Program-made: the position numbers and the translations under genes
Shown: positions 61,117 through 64,000 of the stretch, piece after piece
Layout: the number at the start of each line of letters is the position of its first letter
Position numbering within the stretch: the stretch's first letter is position 1
Notes under the pieces: model-generated
What the model saw: the letters and a program-made list of their open reading frames with translations, nothing else
What the model was told of the DNA's origin: nothing
Databases searched by the model: none
Assembly (NCBI GenBank): GCA_937894065.1
Contig: CALCST010000019.1
Coordinates: 1-64,000 of the forward strand
DNA length: 64,000 nucleotides
Direction of reading: 5' to 3'
DNA from: an uncultured Parabacteroides sp.
GTDB lineage: Bacteria > Bacteroidota > Bacteroidia > Bacteroidales > Tannerellaceae

Positions 61117-61798
61117 TTATTTTATTTTTCACTTGTTGCAATAGCCAAGCTTTTTGTTCTGCAATTGTCATATTGGAATTATCCAGAACTATTGCGTCCG
61201 GAGCCTGACGTAACGGACTCTCTGCACGTGTTGAATCAAGATAGTCTCTTTTCTTCACATTTTCCAAAACTTCTTCATAAGAAGCATTCTCTCCTTTAGC
61301 TACAAGCTCATCAACTCTTCTGCGGGCTCTTACTTCAGGAGAAGCTGTTACAAAAAGTTTTAATTCAGCATTCGGAAACACAACTGTTCCGATATCTCTG
61401 CCATCCATAACTATTCCTTTCTCCTTCCCCATCTCTTGCTGTTGTGCAACCATTGCTTTACGGACAAAGCTCAATGCAGCTATCAGGCTAACATTATCAG
61501 CTACCTGCATACCTCTGATTTCCCGTTCCACATTAACACCATTAAGATATGTATCCGGACGACCTGTCTCAGCATTAAATTTAAAAGTTATATGGATTTT
61601 ATCCATATCAGAAGCTAATGATTTTTCATCAATAACTCCATCTTTAATAAAGCCATGCTGCAAAGAGTAATATGTTACTGCACGATACATTGCTCCTGTA
61701 TCTATATAAATATAACCAATCTCACGTGCCAAGTCTTTAGCCATTGTACTTTTTCCGCTAGAAGAATGACCGTCAATTGCTATAACTATCTTTTTCAT
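61109..61798 (-). CDS. cmk: Cytidylate kinase
   Basis: Cmk (229 residues) phosphorylates CMP and dCMP. The P-loop is DGHSSSGKST at 8-17, a Bacteroidetes-type variant of the usual GPxGSGKS. YIDTGAMYRAVTYY and DGRDIGTVVFPNAELKLFVTA contain the nucleotide-binding residues, and RRRVDEL and DSTRAESPLRQAPDA complete the family pattern. It is followed directly by ispH (8-bp overlap). It follows porQ with a 72-bp gap. Confidence 0.95.
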   Translation of the reverse strand: MKKIVIAIDGHSSSGKSTMAKDLAREIGYIYIDTGAMYRAVTYYSLQHGFIKDGVIDEKSLASDMDKIHITFKFNAETGRPDTYLNGVNVEREIRGMQVADNVSLIAALSFVRKAMVAQQQEMGKEKGIVMDGRDIGTVVFPNAELKLFVTASPEVRARRRVDELVAKGENASYEEVLENVKKRDYLDSTRAESPLRQAPDAIVLDNSNMTIAEQKAWLLQQVKNKIND

Positions 61799-61870
61799 GT
61801 AATATGATTTTTAATTTATTTCATTTCCCGACTTTTGATATACTAAAGTAAAAGCAGCAATAATAAATCA

Positions 61871-62881
61871 TCATTGCCATTCACCTAAGGTAACATTCAA
61901 TGTTACCATCAAAGACAAAGCAGAAGGATGGTATTGCGCAACAGAAGCTCCAACATCAAATCTTTTTATACGTACACCTGCACCTGCAGAAAAACCAGAC
62001 AATCCCGAACCGCCTCCTCTCAACTTCATATCAATCCTAGTTTTTGGATTAAAACCTATACCAACCCAAAAATTATCTGAAGGAACATAATCGACACCAA
62101 AAACCAAGTGTTTAAACAAATTCTGTGCAAAACCTGATTTGTCATCTTCTGTAGCATTAGTATTAACAGCATCAATCTTCCATTTGTTCAAATACATTGC
62201 TGTTAGAGAAAAACGAAGCGGAATATTACGCATTTGTTTAGATATACCAGCTTGAATATCCCAAGGCATACGCTGACGCTCGTCATTATAAGGCTTAAGC
62301 TGTGCTCCAATATTTTTTAGTACGAAACCAAAAGAAAACAAGTCATCAGAATTATAATAGCTCAATCCAGCATCTACCCCAAGGCCTAAAGAAGTATAGT
62401 CAGCCATTGTTGAATACAAAAACTTCAACGATAAACCGCCACGCCAACGTTCACTCAAGTCATATGAAAACAAACCGTGAATACTTATATCCTTCGCCGA
62501 TACAGACCCTAGAGAAACATTCTCCGAATTATACTCATCTATTTTTCCATAACTGAAAAAGCTTGCACCAACAGCCCAAGCTCCTTTATCCTTAAATGCT
62601 TTGGAAAACATAGCACTTCCCACATTGATATCTGATATATAATTCATATAATTCAGATTAATCATCCCGTCCATTTCTCCACCTAGCAATCCCGGATTAT
62701 GAAAAGCCAAAGACGGATCACGCTCTATCAAAGATACAGTATTACCACCCAACGCATTTGCCCTGGAGGAAGTAGGAATTCTAAGAAATGAATAAGCTTC
62801 ATTTCCTGTTTGAGAATATGCATTATTCACAAACACAAAACCTATCAAACAGATTATAAAAATATATCTACTTAGTCTCAT
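61871..62881 (-). CDS. porQ: PorQ-like outer-membrane protein (type IX secretion family)
   Basis: This 336-residue protein has a signal peptide (MRLSRYIFIICLIGFVFVNNAYS) and a predicted beta-barrel of the PorV/PorQ family: SFLRIPTSSRANALGGNTVSL near 31-51, DPSLAFHNPGLL, then alternating strands ending SLMVTLNVTLGEW. In Porphyromonas gingivalis PorQ is needed for type IX secretion. No other Por or Gld genes are in the window, and many gut Bacteroidales keep porQ without a full system. Here it leads porQ-cmk-ispH, with a predicted -7 box 16 bp before its ATG. Confidence 0.88.
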   Translation of the reverse strand: MRLSRYIFIICLIGFVFVNNAYSQTGNEAYSFLRIPTSSRANALGGNTVSLIERDPSLAFHNPGLLGGEMDGMINLNYMNYISDINVGSAMFSKAFKDKGAWAVGASFFSYGKIDEYNSENVSLGSVSAKDISIHGLFSYDLSERWRGGLSLKFLYSTMADYTSLGLGVDAGLSYYNSDDLFSFGFVLKNIGAQLKPYNDERQRMPWDIQAGISKQMRNIPLRFSLTAMYLNKWKIDAVNTNATEDDKSGFAQNLFKHLVFGVDYVPSDNFWVGIGFNPKTRIDMKLRGGGSGLSGFSAGAGVRIKRFDVGASVAQYHPSALSLMVTLNVTLGEWQ

Positions 62882-62897
62882 ACAATAATTAACGGAA

Positions 62898-62905
62898 CAA
62901 AGATA
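62898..62905 (-). promoter_or_regulatory. Predicted -7 box for porQ-cmk-ispH
   Basis: TATCTTTG on the minus strand (complement CAAAGATA), 17 bp upstream of the porQ ATG. Confidence 0.5.
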
Positions 62906-63006
62906 CTTATATTTTATGGGTTTGAGAATTTAGAAATAGAGATTATAAATTTATATGAAAACAGAAGATATATTATAAGATAAAGTACATCAAATACGCA
63001 TTCAAA

Positions 63007-63076
63007 AATAAAAAGGACGTATATATCACAAAACTAGAAAACAGAATTTATAGATAGCATTGTGAAATATACATCC
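63007..63076 (-). terminator. Terminator of the Lrp/AsnC gene
   Basis: GGACGTATATATCAC (63015-63029) pairs with GTGAAATATACATCC (63062-63076) with two mismatches; five T residues follow on the minus strand. The loop of 32 bases is long. Confidence 0.6.
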
Positions 63077-63137
63077 CTACATTATAAGACAATATATCTA
63101 TTACTTATTAGCGACAAACAGTAACAGTATATCCTTA

Positions 63138-63611
63138 TTAATCGTCCGTATCAATATCTATAGGAAGCTGACGCTTGAAAGATTCCTTAAAAGATATCAA
63201 GGTCTCAGTTCTAGCCAAACCTAACGGTTGAAGTTTATTATGAATTATACTCAACAAATGCTGATTGCTTTTTGCATAAATCTTAATAAATAAATCATAC
63301 TGACCAGTAGTATAGTGGCATTCGACAACCTCCGGTATTTCTTTCAAGGCTTCAATTACGTCAGTAAACTGACCTGGAGACTTAAGATATAAGCCCATAT
63401 ATGCACAGGTTTCATATCCAACTTTTGTGTTGTCTACAATGAACTCAGAACCCTTGATAACACCCAAGTTCGTTAGCTTTTGTATTCGTTGATGAATCGC
63501 TGCTCCTGATACATTACACTCCCTTGCTACTTCCAAAAATGGCATACGAGCATTTCCTACTATAAGTTTCAAGATCTTTTCGTCTAATTCATCCAATTGA
63601 TGATGTGCCAT
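63138..63611 (-). CDS. Lrp/AsnC-family transcriptional regulator
   Basis: The ATG at 63611 (157 residues, MAHHQLDELDEKILKLIVG) is chosen; the longer frame from 63659 begins inside the predicted -7 box. The N-terminal winged helix-turn-helix (about 6-55) reads LDEKILKLIVGNARMPFLEVARECNVS..., split as usual by AAIHQRIQKLTNLGVI. The C-terminal RAM/AsnC effector domain (about 70-145) includes YLKSPGQF and VECHYTTGQYDLFIKI. Such proteins sense amino acids and form octamers on DNA. The target genes are unknown. It is a single gene. Confidence 0.93.
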   Translation of the reverse strand: MAHHQLDELDEKILKLIVGNARMPFLEVARECNVSGAAIHQRIQKLTNLGVIKGSEFIVDNTKVGYETCAYMGLYLKSPGQFTDVIEALKEIPEVVECHYTTGQYDLFIKIYAKSNQHLLSIIHNKLQPLGLARTETLISFKESFKRQLPIDIDTDD

Positions 63612-63656
63612 AAATATAATATTTGTACGTAATACGTTAATTCTTACAATTTGATA

Positions 63657-63664
63657 CAAATATA
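63657..63664 (-). promoter_or_regulatory. Predicted -7 box for the Lrp/AsnC gene
   Basis: TATATTTG on the minus strand (complement CAAATATA), 46 bp before the chosen ATG. Confidence 0.5.
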
Positions 63665-63810
63665 GTGAGATTTACAGAAAATAACTCCAATACATAAAAA
63701 ATAATTTAGTATTGTAAGTTAATTATAAATACACTCTACAAAATATCAATAAAAAAAGATTCGACCAATAATCGACAAAGCAGGTTAATAATATATATGT
63801 GTCTAAAACA

Positions 63811-63843
63811 AAAAACCCCACATCCTATGGTTAGAATGTGGGG
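63811..63843 (-). terminator. Terminator of exbD
   Basis: CCCCACAT (63816-63823) pairs with ATGTGGGG (63836-63843); on the minus strand T residues follow. Confidence 0.85.
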
Positions 63844-63864
63844 AATATTGTAAAGATAAAACTA

Positions 63865-64000
63865 TTAGTCGATGCGCTGAGCAGCTGAATAGCTAATCTT
63901 CAATGCATATGCTTCACGAAGAGCCTGTTTGATATCTGTGATGATACCCATTTTTGTATCTTTATCAGCTTTGATAGATACAGTCATGAAAGGCTGGTCT
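63865..64000 (-). CDS. exbD: ExbD/TolR-family biopolymer transport protein, 3' end only
   Basis: Only the last 45 codons are in the window; the gene continues beyond 64000. The frame reads PFMTVSIKADKDTKMG, ITDIKQALREAYALKIS and ends SAAQRID. This is the C-terminal periplasmic region of ExbD, the TonB-system stator protein with a conserved KADKDT turn. ExbD with ExbB and TonB would energise TonB-dependent transporters such as the four SusC proteins. A terminator follows the stop codon. Confidence 0.8.
   Translation of the reverse strand, partial: DQPFMTVSIKADKDTKMGIITDIKQALREAYALKISYSAAQRID

Overview
The window reads as chromosomal DNA of a Bacteroidales bacterium, most likely Bacteroidaceae (Bacteroides, Phocaeicola or a near relative). 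The reasons are four SusC/SusD-type outer-membrane pairs, Bacteroidetes -7 promoter boxes (TAnnTTTG) in place of sigma70-type promoters, a PorQ-like protein, a Rnf operon headed by an RseC-like gene, DPP IV, a short SerA with an active-site lysine, and AT-rich intergenic DNA. No species can be named from the sequence alone. No rRNA, tRNA, intact insertion sequence, prophage or CRISPR array was seen.

Layout. 0.3-5.7 kb: NAD(P)HX repair enzyme, a GNAT/uracil-DNA-glycosylase fusion coupled to an MFS transporter, ribosomal protein L31 type B, and class II aldolase. 5.9-10.2 kb: EtfB, EtfA, a long acyl-CoA dehydrogenase and ferritin. 10.3-15.0 kb: a phosphoesterase, a membrane protein with a degenerate Nudix-like domain, and DPP IV translationally coupled to lipoyl synthase. 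15.6-21.2 kb: rseC-like gene and rnfBCDGEA. 21.3-27.3 kb: galE, then serC-serA-DUF1015 and rarA on the minus strand. 27.6-42.9 kb: three consecutive SusC/SusD pairs. 43.9-46.6 kb: an endonuclease/exonuclease/phosphatase-family protein and two overlapping rhomboids. 47.0-49.3 kb: HU and argS. 49.4-54.9 kb: a truncated Rpn-type nuclease gene and a fourth SusC/SusD pair. 55.6-58.2 kb: two DUF1573 genes and meaB. 58.3-64.0 kb: SIMPL protein, porQ-cmk-ispH-pfkA, an Lrp/AsnC regulator and the 3' end of exbD.

How the genes work together. The Etf/acyl-CoA dehydrogenase cluster and the Rnf ferredoxin:NAD+ ion pump fit an anaerobic energy metabolism, and MeaB fits propionate production through methylmalonyl-CoA mutase. 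SerC and SerA supply serine from glycolytic 3-phosphoglycerate; aldolase and phosphofructokinase belong to glycolysis. The four SusC/SusD pairs import unknown ligands: no glycan-degrading enzyme, sulfatase, sensor or sigma/anti-sigma pair lies beside them.

The least explained structure is non-coding. First, four intergenic regions carry arrays of a degenerate box repeated every 22 bp (87-196, 15171-15258, 43700-43800, 55278-55377). Three of them share the box CTTCCGTATATA; the fourth uses a different box at the same spacing. Second, about ten intergenic regions carry elements built from a degenerate octamer (AGTTGACA and its complement) in inverted arms, several with the same core and the same position just before a start codon. 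The four SusC genes also look like mosaics, with N-terminal domains exchanged relative to the receptor bodies.
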